Positions 52,344-64,000 of a stretch of 64,000 bases of DNA are shown piece after piece. Location: NCBI RefSeq assembly GCF_002116695.1, contig NZ_CP020477.1:2477001-2541000 (forward strand), in the 5' to 3' direction. The notes beneath the pieces are model-generated. The model was given only the letters and a program-made list of their open reading frames with translations. It did not search any database and had not been told where the DNA came from. This DNA comes from Acidianus manzaensis. Its GTDB lineage: Archaea > Thermoproteota > Thermoprotei_A > Sulfolobales > Sulfolobaceae. The position numbers were made by a program, and so were the translations under genes. Position 1 is the first letter of the stretch, and each line of letters begins with the position of its first letter.

Positions 52344-52710
52344 GCTTACTCACCACTTGCTTGATTACAGACGTTACAAATTGATTTCTAGTTAAACCTT
52401 TTATATTGTCTACAGTTTTTATTGCTGTATCAAAATCTATGTGTTTGTTTTCTGCATATTTTTCGCATAAAGCTTCCATAACTATTATGAGGAGAGGGCA
52501 TTCACTACATTTGTATTTTAAAGGATATTCTTCCTCTTCTTTTTTCTCTTCTTTATTGATGTAATATAATTCTAAGGTTCTTCCATCAATTTGAATTTCT
52601 GCTATTTTTTCATATCCTTTAGGTTTTTTATTTACTCTAAATATCTGTCTAGAGAGAAAGTCAGAGGCATATTTTCTTTCAACTACACAACCACAATTAT
52701 CTTTTATCAT
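52318..52710 (-). CDS. Cys-rich protein coupled to the DsrE-like gene
   Basis: 130 residues. The N-terminus has NCGCVV, the middle CSECPLLIIVMEALCEKY; four or five Cys in two pairs suggest a metal or persulfide site. The last helix region (HIDFDTAIKTVDNIKGLTRN) resembles the end of the protein at 61018-61590, which also has a CCGCPVTSEC motif, so the two may share a domain. The family is not recognised. Overlap with the dsrE-like gene implies coupled synthesis. Confidence 0.6.
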   Translation of the reverse strand: MIKDNCGCVVERKYASDFLSRQIFRVNKKPKGYEKIAEIQIDGRTLELYYINKEEKKEEEEYPLKYKCSECPLLIIVMEALCEKYAENKHIDFDTAIKTVDNIKGLTRNQFVTSVIKQVVSKLEENSIYN

Positions 52711-52742
52711 AATGTTAACTAATTTATAAAAGATAAAAAACT

Positions 52743-53687
52743 TTAATGCTTTAAATAATAAATGTTTATTAATCCGTTGAAATTATTTATCATGTTTATT
52801 GCATCTTCATCGTAAAGTTTTATGTTACCATAATCTAACCTTGCCGAAATTATTTTTCCACTATCTTCTAAGGCTGTAAGAAGCCATCCTCTTCCTTCAG
52901 GCGAAGCAACGATCAAAGTTAGTCCTTCATAAGAAAGTACATCTTGATTAATCGTCTCTGTCTTAATTTGTTTTTCTATCTTATCAAAATATAAATACAA
53001 TTTTGCTATTGAGCTTTCATCTCTCATAAGATTTTTGACGTCAGATAGATCTAATTGAAAGTCTTCTTTTCTTCCACATATAAAAACGAATGATGCATAA
53101 TCACCCATATTTCTTACAAAATATTTACATCCGAAAGTTTTAGCTACTTCTGGTAATGTATACAATACAGCAGCTGGATGATCTACTAGAACTTCTATTG
53201 TATCATAAGGTTTTGCTTTTAATATCAGTTTTTTTGATTCTATTTCTGGAATAGGGCATGTAGTACCTCTCAAGTCTAATGATACTGATGGTTTTGTTTC
53301 GAATATTTCTAAGAGAGATGCATTTTTCTGGTTACTTGATATTGATGTTTTAATTTCATTTATATATCCTGAATATTTCTCTAAATTTTTAGCAAGTCTC
53401 CAAACCAATGGTTTTAAGGCTACAGTTAGAATAGAACTACAATGTAGATTAATTGATGCTTCTCTACCATTAAAAGTAATTGTAATATAGAATTTCCCAT
53501 TTTCTTCAATTATTTCTATAGAATTTGCTTTGACACTAACTAGAGTATTAAATTCTGTTTTTAACCATTTTAATTTACATGAGTAACCGTAATCCAATCT
53601 TTTTATATTTTTTAGTAAATATATATTCCCATGTTTTTCTATATCTAAGAGCGGAGCTATATTCTCAGATTTTATTTTCACTTGCAT
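52743..53687 (-). CDS. Three-part protein with an internal TusA domain
   Basis: 314 residues. Residues 1-130: an alpha-beta domain with beta strands ([39 protein letters not shown]) like SRPBCC/START folds. Residues about 134-208: TusA domain, [20 protein letters not shown] with the persulfide Cys in TTCPIP and [20 protein letters not shown]. Residues 209-314: a third domain ([39 protein letters not shown]) not recognised. It is divergent from the TusA-fusion gene at 53897 over a 209 bp gap, so both may share regulation. Confidence 0.7.
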   Translation of the reverse strand: MQVKIKSENIAPLLDIEKHGNIYLLKNIKRLDYGYSCKLKWLKTEFNTLVSVKANSIEIIEENGKFYITITFNGREASINLHCSSILTVALKPLVWRLAKNLEKYSGYINEIKTSISSNQKNASLLEIFETKPSVSLDLRGTTCPIPEIESKKLILKAKPYDTIEVLVDHPAAVLYTLPEVAKTFGCKYFVRNMGDYASFVFICGRKEDFQLDLSDVKNLMRDESSIAKLYLYFDKIEKQIKTETINQDVLSYEGLTLIVASPEGRGWLLTALEDSGKIISARLDYGNIKLYDEDAINMINNFNGLINIYYLKH

Positions 53688-53896
53688 TAATAAACACTTG
53701 TTCTCAAAGATTTATTTATACTTTACGTTAATAAGAATTATTTAAAAACATATTCAGTAAATTAAAATAACTATTAATATGTTATTATTAAAAATCGTAT
53801 TTAATGTTTATCTTATTATAAATATCTAAATTGATTCACTAGTATACAATTTCAGTTTAATGAGTTCAATAGAAAAGATTTTTATTTATAAAGATC

Positions 53897-54595
53897 ATGA
53901 TAATTATGATGACAGATTACGATTCTAATACAGGAAACAATGAAAAAACTTTAGACTTAAGGGGAGAGTCATGTCCTGTGCCAGAAATGACAGCAAGTAA
54001 AGAATTACAGAAAATAAATAAGGGGAAACTAATAATTTTAACCGATCATGCGCCTGCAATAGAAGTCACACTTCCATCATTATGTAAAAGTCTTGGATTA
54101 AATTATGAGATAAAAAACAAAGGAGATTACGTTGAATTTATAATTTATAAGGAATCAACAGAAAGTAAAGAGGAAGAAGATTCAATCTCGTTCTCAAAAA
54201 GTATAACAATAGATTCAGAAAATGATATAGTGGACAAATTAACTGATCCACATTTTCTTATGTCTTTTGTTCCACAAATTAAGGCAATAGAACAAATTCA
54301 ACCGGGCAATTTTATTCTTCATATTAAATGGATTTTAAATTTTGAAACTCCATTATATTTAAATTATCAGAAGACTCCAAGAGGAGGTTTAATATACTAT
54401 ACTGCATATGAAAAACTTCCAATGATGAGAATTAGATTTGGTTGGAAAATAATTATAAATAAAACAGTAAAAGAAAATATTATTGATATTACAGAATGGT
54501 ATAGTGGTCCTTTTAAATCGTTTGCATCTACAGCAATAAAAAAACATTTATCTAAGGCTGAAGAAATATTACCTACGATATTAGCTAAAACTTAA
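53897..54595 (+). CDS. TusA fused to an SRPBCC-like domain
   Basis: 232 residues. TusA domain at about 10-85 ([20 protein letters not shown], with the sulfur-carrying Cys in SCPVP, then [20 protein letters not shown]). From about 100 on, [40 protein letters not shown] and [20 protein letters not shown] give a polyketide-cyclase/START-type domain with a ligand cavity. Starts: ATG at 53897 or 53906/53909. A TATA-like TTTATTTATAAA lies about 20-30 bases upstream. Such a fusion could bind a small molecule and present it to a persulfide; that is inferred. It is the mirror of the TusA fusion at 52743, with the domain order changed. Confidence 0.75.
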   Translation: MIIMMTDYDSNTGNNEKTLDLRGESCPVPEMTASKELQKINKGKLIILTDHAPAIEVTLPSLCKSLGLNYEIKNKGDYVEFIIYKESTESKEEEDSISFSKSITIDSENDIVDKLTDPHFLMSFVPQIKAIEQIQPGNFILHIKWILNFETPLYLNYQKTPRGGLIYYTAYEKLPMMRIRFGWKIIINKTVKENIIDITEWYSGPFKSFASTAIKKHLSKAEEILPTILAKT

Positions 54596-54639
54596 TATCT
54601 TATTAAAATTTAATAACTTTTTTAAACAAATCATTAAAT

Positions 54640-54864
54640 ATGAAATCTACAATAGACCTTTTAGGATTATGCTGTGCAGTTCCACAAATGATAGTTTATT
54701 CTAAGCTAAAGAAAATGAAAGACGGAGATATTTTAGAAGTCATAGTAGAAAGGAATAGTTCTCAAGAAAGAGATATAGTAGATTTATTTCAATACTTTAA
54801 AATTAACACAGAATTAAAACATTTAGATGAAGATAGAGTAATGTACATTGTGAAAAAGGAATGA
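54640..54864 (+). CDS. TusA-like protein with shifted Cys pair
   Basis: 74 residues, single TusA fold: STIDLLGLCCAVPQMIVYSK, then DGDILEVIVERNSSQERDIV and EDRVMYIVKKE. The usual R-G-x2-C-P-x-P is replaced by L-G-L-C-C-A-V-P, with two Cys and Ala in place of Pro. The D-H-x-P-A loop is also replaced (ERNSSQE). So it is probably a specialised sulfur or electron carrier. It follows the TusA-SRPBCC gene by 44 bases on the same strand, likely the same transcript. Confidence 0.7.
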   Translation: MKSTIDLLGLCCAVPQMIVYSKLKKMKDGDILEVIVERNSSQERDIVDLFQYFKINTELKHLDEDRVMYIVKKE

Positions 54865-55128
54865 ATAACTCATAATTTATAGCTCTGAAAACTTGAATTT
54901 CTTTTTTATATAATTAAATGACATTTATCTATTAAATAGAATATTATATTTTATGATTTTTATAATAAAAAATCATTAATAGTATGTAAACAGAAGATAC
55001 ACTTAACATAAAAAATCTACTGTTAATCAAGTAACTTCTAATTAATATCATAGAAAATAAATAAAGGGTTTATAAATACTTAACTCTTAAATATTGTTTT
55101 ATTTCTTAAATAATGATAGGTGTGAAAA

Positions 55129-56615
<1,487 letters not shown>

Positions 56616-56618
56616 AAA

Positions 56619-57083
56619 ATGCAGTCAGCATATATTAGAAAACTTTTAGCTCCACTTATACTTTCGTTATTCGCCATAGGATGGTATAAATTTAGCCTAA
56701 TTTACTTAGTAGGATCAGATAATTTAGCGTTACAGCATGGAAATTATGCAGTATACGTAGTTCCTCAGCAAATGGAGGGATACTTAAATGCTACACTTTG
56801 GTTATGTTACTTTTTAGTCTTTGCAGGCTTAAGCATATTCTGGTATAATCTAGTTAAGATATTGCAACAATTAGAAAACGGCAAATCAAAATATGGAATA
56901 GTAGACTTAGCATCACCTATTGTAATAGCTTTGGAAATAATAGGACTTATAACTTTAGGAAATTCAATATTAGGTTTAAGCTTAGACGTAAGACTACCTG
57001 CATATATTGCAGTATGTTCTTGCTTAATGTGGTTCTGGTATGCACTTGTAAAATATGTAAGGGTGACTCAAATTGCAGGATAA
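56619..57083 (+). CDS. Four-helix membrane protein in the sulfur operon
   Basis: 154 residues, about four membrane helices (LLAPLILSLFAIGWYKFSLI; WLCYFLVFAGLSIFWYNLVK; LASPIVIALEIIGLITLGNS; YIAVCSCLMWFWYALVKYVR). The last helix has two Cys (VCSCL) that could face a sulfur carrier. Family not recognised. Three bases separate it from the yeeE stop, and it overlaps the DsrE-like start by 11 bases, so it belongs to the same complex or path. DsrE2 proteins elsewhere carry their own membrane helices; here this separate protein may supply them. Confidence 0.65.
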   Translation: MQSAYIRKLLAPLILSLFAIGWYKFSLIYLVGSDNLALQHGNYAVYVVPQQMEGYLNATLWLCYFLVFAGLSIFWYNLVKILQQLENGKSKYGIVDLASPIVIALEIIGLITLGNSILGLSLDVRLPAYIAVCSCLMWFWYALVKYVRVTQIAG

Positions 57084-57435
57084 ATATTCCTTCTTTATGA
57101 TATCTGGGGATCCAGAAAAACTCTATATGGGTTACATAACTGCGATAGGCTATGTCTCTTCAGGAAATAAAGTATACATGTTCTTTACAATGGATGCGCT
57201 AAGAGGCGTATCAAAAGAAGCAGAAAAAATCGTTATAGGAAACGAAAAACCATTGAAGTATTATATAGATAATTTGCTCGAATTAGGAGAAGACGATGTT
57301 GAGCTAGCAGCATGTGAATTTGGAATGAAAGTAAAAAACATAAAAGAAGAAGAATTACTTCCTAAAGTAAAGATCAGCGGAGTTTCAGAATTTGCATTAA
57401 AAAGTTCTGAATCTAAGTCAATCTTAGTTTTTTAA
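57073..57435 (+). CDS. DsrE-like protein, last gene of the sulfur operon
   Basis: 120 residues from a TTG start preceded by GGTGA. FFMISGDPEKLYMGYITAIG, NKVYMFFTMDALRGV and DDVELAACEFGMKVKNI match the DsrE/DsrE2-type peroxiredoxin-like fold; the Cys in AACEFG is the persulfide position. Closes the operon begun by tusA at 55129. Confidence 0.8.
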   Translation: MQDKYSFFMISGDPEKLYMGYITAIGYVSSGNKVYMFFTMDALRGVSKEAEKIVIGNEKPLKYYIDNLLELGEDDVELAACEFGMKVKNIKEEELLPKVKISGVSEFALKSSESKSILVF

Positions 57436-57477
57436 GATCTTTTCTTTTAAAAAAATTTAATTTATAATATATTCATT

Positions 57478-57861
57478 TTATATTTTTCTTAAACTCCAAT
57501 AGATAAGATATCCAAATAATCCGTAAAATACGTGAGCTAGGACGTAGATTAAAGTAATTTTTATTGGAAAAATAAGGAGATGTACAGGCAAGCTAAAGAG
57601 AGCTAATACAGCAGATCCAGTCAACAGTCCTAGTATTATAACTGAAAATAGTCCATTCATTTTTATTCCAGATTTTTCTATCAAGAAAACAGCTACAAAG
57701 AAAATTATAGTAGACGCAATTATATGCAAAATAATTCCTAACGGTATTGAATATACTTTCAAGATATGAAAAGATAATACAGAGAAAATATTTAGATCAT
57801 TTAAATAAAATATAACATCTATAAGCCCAGCAAAAAATCCTGCCAATAAGGATTTAAACAT
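57478..57861 (-). CDS. Small membrane protein
   Basis: 127 residues, four hydrophobic helices, basic C-terminus (YWSLRKI). LLAGFFAGLIDVIFYLNDLN and YVLAHVFYGLFGYLIYWSL suggest a YqhR/DUF1440-like membrane family, but I am not sure. Convergent with the sulfur operon; 42 bases separate the ends. Probably not functionally linked. Confidence 0.6.
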   Translation of the reverse strand: MFKSLLAGFFAGLIDVIFYLNDLNIFSVLSFHILKVYSIPLGIILHIIASTIIFFVAVFLIEKSGIKMNGLFSVIILGLLTGSAVLALFSLPVHLLIFPIKITLIYVLAHVFYGLFGYLIYWSLRKI

Positions 57862-58155
57862 AGAAGAATATTGAAGGTCAACAAGAATATACGACTATCG
57901 CTGATATGTATTTAACCTATTGAATTAGATTTTTGGTATTATGAAAGGGGTCTCACAATACGATGCAATATTAGTTTTTGCTATAAATTTAGCTCCATCA
58001 CAATCTCAGCTACAAAGTTTCTTCATACTAGTTCAAAATGCATTATAAGTTAACTCTTTTTTATTTTCAATCTATATGGAATTATTAAATATTTATTTTA
58101 GAACTCAACATTCAATTTACTTGATCTAGGAAGAGATGAACACATTTACAAAAAG

Positions 58156-58821
58156 TCATATATTTATTATACTTAATGAAGTTATATTAATGTTCCAAAA
58201 ATATACGTAGTAAACTCCTCCCTCATTGAACGCTACCAATAATTCTTCATAGTAGATAGGCGAAATTGAAAGATAAAAGGAATTTATTTCCCAGCTAACG
58301 TTTAGAGTAATTAATCCTTTAGTAATAGGTACATGATAAGCATTATTTAATATTATACCATTAGATTCTAAAGGAATAATTGTATGGTTTTTTCCTTCAG
58401 ATAAAGTTATATTGACATAATTATAAACTGATGAATTATTTATGCCAGTATAATATACTAATATAGGAATAATTATTAAATTTCCATTTTGATATACATT
58501 TATAGTAGAAGCATTTATATTAGCGGTAGGTGGGATATTGAAGAAATATCCCAAAACAGAATAATCTAATGTAGCATTTATGGTAATATTATTTGATGAT
58601 GAAACGTATGATGAAGAATATACATAGTAAGATAATAATATATTGTGGTGGAAAAGTAATGTACCATAATAAGAATCATTATATTCATTTGCTTTAATAA
58701 CATTTAGAGTTGTTATTTTCTGATTTTCATAGTAATAATATATAACAGAATTCTGATATAAAGGTAGTATACTAATTTCAAAAATCAATAGTATAGCAGC
58801 AAGACTTAGTAACTTTTTCAT
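58156..58821 (-). CDS. Secreted protein of unknown function
   Basis: 221 residues: a signal peptide (about 1-20, MKKLLSLAAILLIFEISILP) then a beta-rich, Asn/Tyr/Ser-rich ectodomain with many N-x-S/T sequons and no Cys. No C-terminal anchor. Encoded between two other surface-type genes on the same strand. Family unknown. Confidence 0.65.
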   Translation of the reverse strand: MKKLLSLAAILLIFEISILPLYQNSVIYYYYENQKITTLNVIKANEYNDSYYGTLLFHHNILLSYYVYSSSYVSSSNNITINATLDYSVLGYFFNIPPTANINASTINVYQNGNLIIIPILVYYTGINNSSVYNYVNITLSEGKNHTIIPLESNGIILNNAYHVPITKGLITLNVSWEINSFYLSISPIYYEELLVAFNEGGVYYVYFWNINITSLSIINI

Positions 58822-58986
58822 TAATTATGTATAATATTTTAGGGAGTATTAAAAGTGTTCTAATTTTATGTGCAAAATTTTCGTGTAAGATTCTCCATAA
58901 AATGAGGTCATAAATACTGCTTTATAGAAGCTTTCTACTCGCACTATGATAAATAAAAATCACGTATTAAAAATAAAGTTAAAAAG

Positions 58987-60531
58987 TTATTTCCTTCTAA
59001 TTAATAATACTACTATTGCAATTATGATTATTACAACGATAATCCCAGCTATTAGTAGTAGAGGTATAGAGGATGTTGTAGTATGTGTTGTTGTAGAGGT
59101 TGTTGGTACTACTGTGCTTGTTGTAGTGCTTGTTGTTGATGTTGTTGTAGACGTTGTAGATGTTGTTGATGTTGTTGTAGTGCTTGTTGTTGACGTTGTA
59201 GTAGTTGTTGTAGTGGTGGTGCTTGTTGTTGACGTCGGTGGCACTATTTGTGCGAATTTGATTAATATTGTTGTGTTTTTGTCTAGTGTTATTATTCCTG
59301 AAGTTATGTTTTGTATGTATCCTGAGATGTTTTGTATTTTGTATTGATATGTCCCATACGGTAGTGTTACTGATATTGTGTTTGTCGTTGATGTGTATGT
59401 TGTTCCGTTTATTGTTATGTTCCATTGTGTTCCTGTTGGTAGTCCTGTTTCTTCGAATGTTAGCGTGTATTTTGGAGGTACTATAGGTAATTTGTATATA
59501 ATGGTTACACTATTTGATCCAGTATTTAATACATAAACTGTTGTTCCGTTGTATATTATTTGTCTTGGGGTTTGCCCAACTTGTATAGTATTAATGACAT
59601 TACTTCCTGATAAAATGAAAACGCTACCAGAAGTTAAACTTGAAACGTAAGTATAGTTTGTATTAGGATTATATAGTATATATGATGGTGATTGTATACT
59701 AGTTAAATTATAAATTACAGTATTGTCTTTAATTATCGAAATATTACCACTGCTTGAAATGGCATATATATAGTAAGGTGATATAACTATTTGAAATGGA
59801 TTATTAACGTTGTTTATGTTTGCTATTACTTTTGTTCCATTAATAACCGAAATATAGTCTGATAAGGAATTTGCTACGTATATTAGTCCATTATACTGAT
59901 CGTAAGTCACTGAATACGGGTATTCTCCTACTGTTATGTTTGCTATTACTTTTGTTCCATTAATAACCGAAACTGTACTAAATCCAAAATCTGCTACATA
60001 TAATAGATGATTTTGTTGATCGTATGTGAAACTTACAGGATCAGCCTTAACACCTAGTTTTGCTATTACAGAAGTTCCATTAATGACTGCTATAGAATTA
60101 GTTCCAGATACCGATACATAAACATAATTATTTGACGGATTATAAATAATAGCATTAGGGTATTCTCCTACTGTTATGTTTGCTATTACTTTTGTTCCAT
60201 TAATGACTGAAACGCTATATGAATTTAAATTAGCTATATATATAAGATTATTAGAAGGATCGTATGCTATAGCATCTGGTTCTTCTTGAACTGTTATGTT
60301 TGCTATTACTTTTGTTCCATTAATAACCGAAACTGAGTTTGAACCTTCGTTTACTACATACAATAACCCTTTAGCGTAAACCATAGCAGTAGGTGATTTT
60401 CCTACATTTACTGTTACTACATTAGAAGTTTGAGCGGTTGATTGTATCGAATAAAATGTCATAAATGATAGAATAAAGGCACTAATTATCAACATACTGA
60501 TAATTTTCCTAATAATAAGAGTATTTAACAT
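58987..60531 (-). CDS. YVTN beta-propeller surface protein with Thr-rich stalk
   Basis: 514 residues. Signal peptide (about 10-33), about seven repeats of the core VYVSxxxSNSVSVINGTKVI (spaced about 43 residues), a beta-sandwich module starting YTLTFEETGLPTGTQWNITI (about 365-425), a Thr-rich stretch of about 70 residues (TTSTTTTTTT-like) and a C-terminal membrane helix with RRK tail. The DNA shows the repeats directly: TGTTATGTTTGCTATTACTT and the following CCATTAAT recur at about 129 base steps. The stalk is a CAA/ACT-type simple repeat, prone to length change. Paralogue of 5779-7341. Confidence 0.85.
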   Translation of the reverse strand: MLNTLIIRKIISMLIISAFILSFMTFYSIQSTAQTSNVVTVNVGKSPTAMVYAKGLLYVVNEGSNSVSVINGTKVIANITVQEEPDAIAYDPSNNLIYIANLNSYSVSVINGTKVIANITVGEYPNAIIYNPSNNYVYVSVSGTNSIAVINGTSVIAKLGVKADPVSFTYDQQNHLLYVADFGFSTVSVINGTKVIANITVGEYPYSVTYDQYNGLIYVANSLSDYISVINGTKVIANINNVNNPFQIVISPYYIYAISSSGNISIIKDNTVIYNLTSIQSPSYILYNPNTNYTYVSSLTSGSVFILSGSNVINTIQVGQTPRQIIYNGTTVYVLNTGSNSVTIIYKLPIVPPKYTLTFEETGLPTGTQWNITINGTTYTSTTNTISVTLPYGTYQYKIQNISGYIQNITSGIITLDKNTTILIKFAQIVPPTSTTSTTTTTTTTTSTTSTTTTSTTSTTSTTTSTTSTTTSTVVPTTSTTTHTTTSSIPLLLIAGIIVVIIIIAIVVLLIRRK

Positions 60532-60629
60532 TTGTATAAAGAAGGAATGTTGTAATATAAGTTTATTGGGAAGTGAGTTTGGCTAATTCCTTAAATACTT
60601 ACTATTAATTATATTATTAGCCTAATCGA

Positions 60630-61034
60630 TTATCTAAAGCAATTTTTATAGAAGCAATATAAGTATCCTATGAGCATTGAAGATACTCCAAAGGATATTT
60701 CAAATGAATAAAGCATTATATCAGTAAATAAGTCTTTTTGTGTTAATAGGTAAAGTATTCCATTACTTCCTGCTATAGAAATAGCTGCAATATTTACTAT
60801 TGCTAAGAATCTTGGAAATAATAATCCTGTTTTATTCGCTAAAATAAGTAAAAATATGGAAAGTAAGCCAGTTGCTAATGCAAATACTATATGTAGATAA
60901 AGAAAGTCCTCTGGCATGCTTACTTTAATTTTTCCTGAATCAATTAGAGCTCTAATTAAGCCTAAGGAAAAAGTGCCAAATAAAAGAAATAATCCTCCTA
61001 ATCCTAGTTTATATAATTTACTTACTCCATTCAT
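60630..61034 (-). CDS. Four-helix membrane protein
   Basis: 134 residues from the ATG at 61034 (a start 42 bases earlier would overlap the upstream gene by 59 bases and is less likely). Four hydrophobic helices: YKLGLGGLFLLFGTFSLGLI, FLYLHIVFALATGLLSIFLL, FPRFLAIVNIAAISIAGSNG and FEISFGVSSMLIGYLYCFYK. Its start overlaps the upstream Cys-motif gene by 17 bases, so the pair is co-translated. Family not recognised. Confidence 0.6.
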   Translation of the reverse strand: MNGVSKLYKLGLGGLFLLFGTFSLGLIRALIDSGKIKVSMPEDFLYLHIVFALATGLLSIFLLILANKTGLLFPRFLAIVNIAAISIAGSNGILYLLTQKDLFTDIMLYSFEISFGVSSMLIGYLYCFYKNCFR

Positions 61035-61590
61035 ACTCTTTTTCCTCTTCTTTTGTTTTATTTGGATTATTTTCAATTTTTATTAAATCAGCTTTAGCTC
61101 TAATATATTTCATGTTTGACAATAATTTAATTCTCATTTCTTCTAGTAAAGCCAGCCAAGCTTCGTCTAAATCTTCTTTTCTAATTTTTATATTTGTTTC
61201 TTTTGCTATTGTTTTTAATCCTTGTAGGCATTCCGAAGTTACAGGACATCCACAGCATTGATAAACAGAATTTTCTGGATTATAATAAATCATTCTTTTA
61301 TTATCGTTAGTGACGAATATTATTTGTTTATCTATAAGAATTCCTTGCAAATTAACTGTGTAAGCTAAAACTGCCTTAAAGGCTATTGCGTTATCAAGAA
61401 GTAATCCTAAATCTCTTAATTTATTTATGATAAAATAATAATAACTTTTGCTTATTTCCTTATTTCTTTTATCAGAAGAAAGTACAGATAAGTGCAATTC
61501 ACTTAATTTAAGAAAATCGTCTTTTTTAAGTAATAAAATGTCGTTGGAAATTATTGGTCTGGAAACCTCATATTCTAGTAATAAACACAT
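61018..61590 (-). CDS. Cys-motif regulatory-like protein
   Basis: 190 residues. Residues 1-70 are helical (YYYFIINKLRDLGLLLDNAI), the centre is beta-rich, and at about 121-130 lies CCGCPVTSEC, followed by a helix bundle (EDLDEAWLALLEEMRIKLLS). The Cys cluster and following helices resemble the shorter protein at 52318-52710 (CSECPLLIIVMEALC), so both may be sensors of sulfur or redox state. The family is not recognised. It is first in a two-gene operon with a four-helix membrane protein. Confidence 0.55.
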   Translation of the reverse strand: MCLLLEYEVSRPIISNDILLLKKDDFLKLSELHLSVLSSDKRNKEISKSYYYFIINKLRDLGLLLDNAIAFKAVLAYTVNLQGILIDKQIIFVTNDNKRMIYYNPENSVYQCCGCPVTSECLQGLKTIAKETNIKIRKEDLDEAWLALLEEMRIKLLSNMKYIRAKADLIKIENNPNKTKEEEKEYEWSK

Positions 61591-61906
61591 AAGTCTATGT
61601 TATCTCCATTTATTATAATATTTACTTTAATAATCGTTATAATTCTTCATTAACCTTGTTAATTGAATCTGATAGTAAATTGAATGAAAAATGAGAAATT
61701 CAATAATATAAGTTATAAAAATAATATCAAATTATATTTACTTAAATTGTTGGTTCTTTATCCGTTTTAAGATATTAAGAATTGAGATACTTGTTTTTTA
61801 TGATATTAAAATAAATTAACATAATTTTCATTGACTATATATACTTTGAAACATAAGTAAGGTTTTTTAACTAGTTAATCATAATGTTAATTTAGGGTAA
61901 AAAGGT
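61591..61906. other. Intergenic region with divergent promoters
   Basis: 316 bp between the Cys-motif gene and tatA. AT-rich; no gene seen. A purine-rich AAAAAGGT precedes the tatA ATG. Confidence 0.5.
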
Positions 61907-62215
<309 letters not shown>

Positions 62216-62264
62216 ATTTTTTTACTAAAATATTAAGGAAAATTAAAAAATTATTTAAGCGGTG

Positions 62265-63465
<1,201 letters not shown>

Positions 63466-63722
63466 ACTTTTCTTTTTCCAAGAAGCTTAAGAAAAAAACA
63501 CTCTGGTTAATAGTTGCTTTTATTTCTGATATAAGAATTTGCTTTTAGTTTCCAATTAGATCTTTCCTAAGCTAGAACCATAATATTAATCAACTCGAAT
63601 GATATATCATGATTATCCTCTAGATTAAAGTTCTAGTTTAAATCTGTATATTCAGTTATATTTTTTAACTTATTATCTTTTTATATATTTTATGCGAAAC
63701 ATTTTTTAATAACGTAAGATAA

Positions 63723-64000
63723 ATGATAGTGATGTTTCCTCCAAAATTTGGATATTATAAACCCTCTTCCTTACCAGATGCACTAGATTTTTTAAATGGC
63801 GGAGGAGCTAGACCATTAGCAGGCGGACAAAGCTTAATTCCTATGCTGAAATTAAGAGTTATACAGCCTAATTTCTTAGTTGATCTAAACCAATTAAAGG
63901 AATTAGATTACGTTAAAGATGAAGGAAAGACATTGAGCATAGGGAGCTTAACTAGATACTCAGAAATAGTGAATAACTACATTTTAAAAACTAAGGCACC
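63723..64000 (+). CDS. Molybdenum hydroxylase FAD subunit, 3' end outside window
   Basis: The frame is open from ATG at 63723 (or 63732, MFPPKFGYYKPSSLPDAL) to the right edge. LNGGGARPLAGGQSLIPMLK is the FAD-binding A-G-G-x-S motif of the medium (FAD_binding_5) subunit, and IGSLTRYSEIVNN is the second one. TATA-like TTTTTATATATTTTA lies at about 63677-63690. It is the natural partner of the large subunits at 16359 or 41795, or of genes just beyond the window. Confidence 0.85.
   Translation, partial: MIVMFPPKFGYYKPSSLPDALDFLNGGGARPLAGGQSLIPMLKLRVIQPNFLVDLNQLKELDYVKDEGKTLSIGSLTRYSEIVNNYILKTKA

Noticed and set aside
57941..58048. 35-codon plus-strand frame (MKGVSQYDAILVF...) with a TATA-like box in front
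   Set aside because: No homology recognised, no ribosome site and no duplicate to show selection; a frame this short is expected by chance.
58946..59425. Open frames (Val-rich, or Asn/His-rich) over the Thr-rich stalk of the second propeller gene
   Set aside because: They are caused by the simple repeat being open in several frames; the propeller frame has signal peptide, domains and anchor.

Overview
The window is about 64 kb of AT-rich chromosome (roughly one third G+C by eye) from a thermoacidophilic crenarchaeon of the order Sulfolobales, most like Acidianus, Sulfurisphaera or Sulfolobus. The reasons are: many genes sit right behind archaeal TATA boxes, several apparently without a leader; secreted proteins have a Thr/Ser-rich stalk and a C-terminal membrane anchor; there are DUF973 and DUF2173 proteins, S53 (sedolisin-type) protease, molybdenum hydroxylases, HEPN/MNT pairs and a sulfur-trafficking block with DoxD, TusA, DsrE-like and YeeE proteins. 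No rRNA, tRNA or CRISPR array was found. The genus is an inference.

Layout. 1-9 kb: cell-surface proteins, a decayed amidohydrolase, a DUF2173 protein, a transporter, a beta-propeller surface protein and a CARF-PIN protein (7.7-8.9 kb), a putative cyclic-oligoadenylate-activated nuclease with no CRISPR locus beside it. 9-19 kb: an MFS permease, an overlapping radical-SAM pair that resembles the two-protein lipoyl synthase LipS1/LipS2, a transglutaminase, a broken AAA ATPase, a TPR protein, and a lone large subunit of a molybdenum hydroxylase. 18.5-26 kb: a defence/toxin-antitoxin zone with HEPN genes (one carrying three in-frame stops), two MNT nucleotidyltransferases, a two-gene McrBC-type system and a GNAT acetyltransferase. 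26-37 kb: transporters, a resolvase-like nuclease, an ABC exporter and an S53 protease next to a membrane-anchored stalk protein.

37.3-41.8 kb is a gene-poor stretch holding what I regard as the most unusual item: a duplicated cassette of tiny leucine-rich amphipathic peptides. Each copy has one 37-38 residue peptide on the minus strand and one 46 residue peptide on the plus strand, with conserved promoters; the 46-residue gene and its promoter lie in a 245 bp repeat that I read as identical. Two relatives of a 92 bp dispersed repeat lie just before it. 41.8-48 kb: a second molybdenum-hydroxylase large subunit, two C/D-box sRNAs (one with textbook C, D', C', D spacing), a transposon remnant, a copper P-type ATPase and a macrodomain protein.

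48-57.5 kb is a sulfur-metabolism block: doxD in an operon with a membrane protein and an anchored beta-propeller; then DsrE-like and Cys-rich proteins, two different TusA fusion proteins, a TusA-like protein with a doubled Cys, and an operon tusA-yeeE-membrane protein-dsrE. Together these look like a route that takes up or mobilises sulfane sulfur and passes it between carrier proteins. 57.5-64 kb: small membrane and surface proteins, a second YVTN beta-propeller stalk protein, a Tat export cluster (tatA, tatA-like, tatC) and the start of a FAD subunit of a molybdenum hydroxylase at the right edge.
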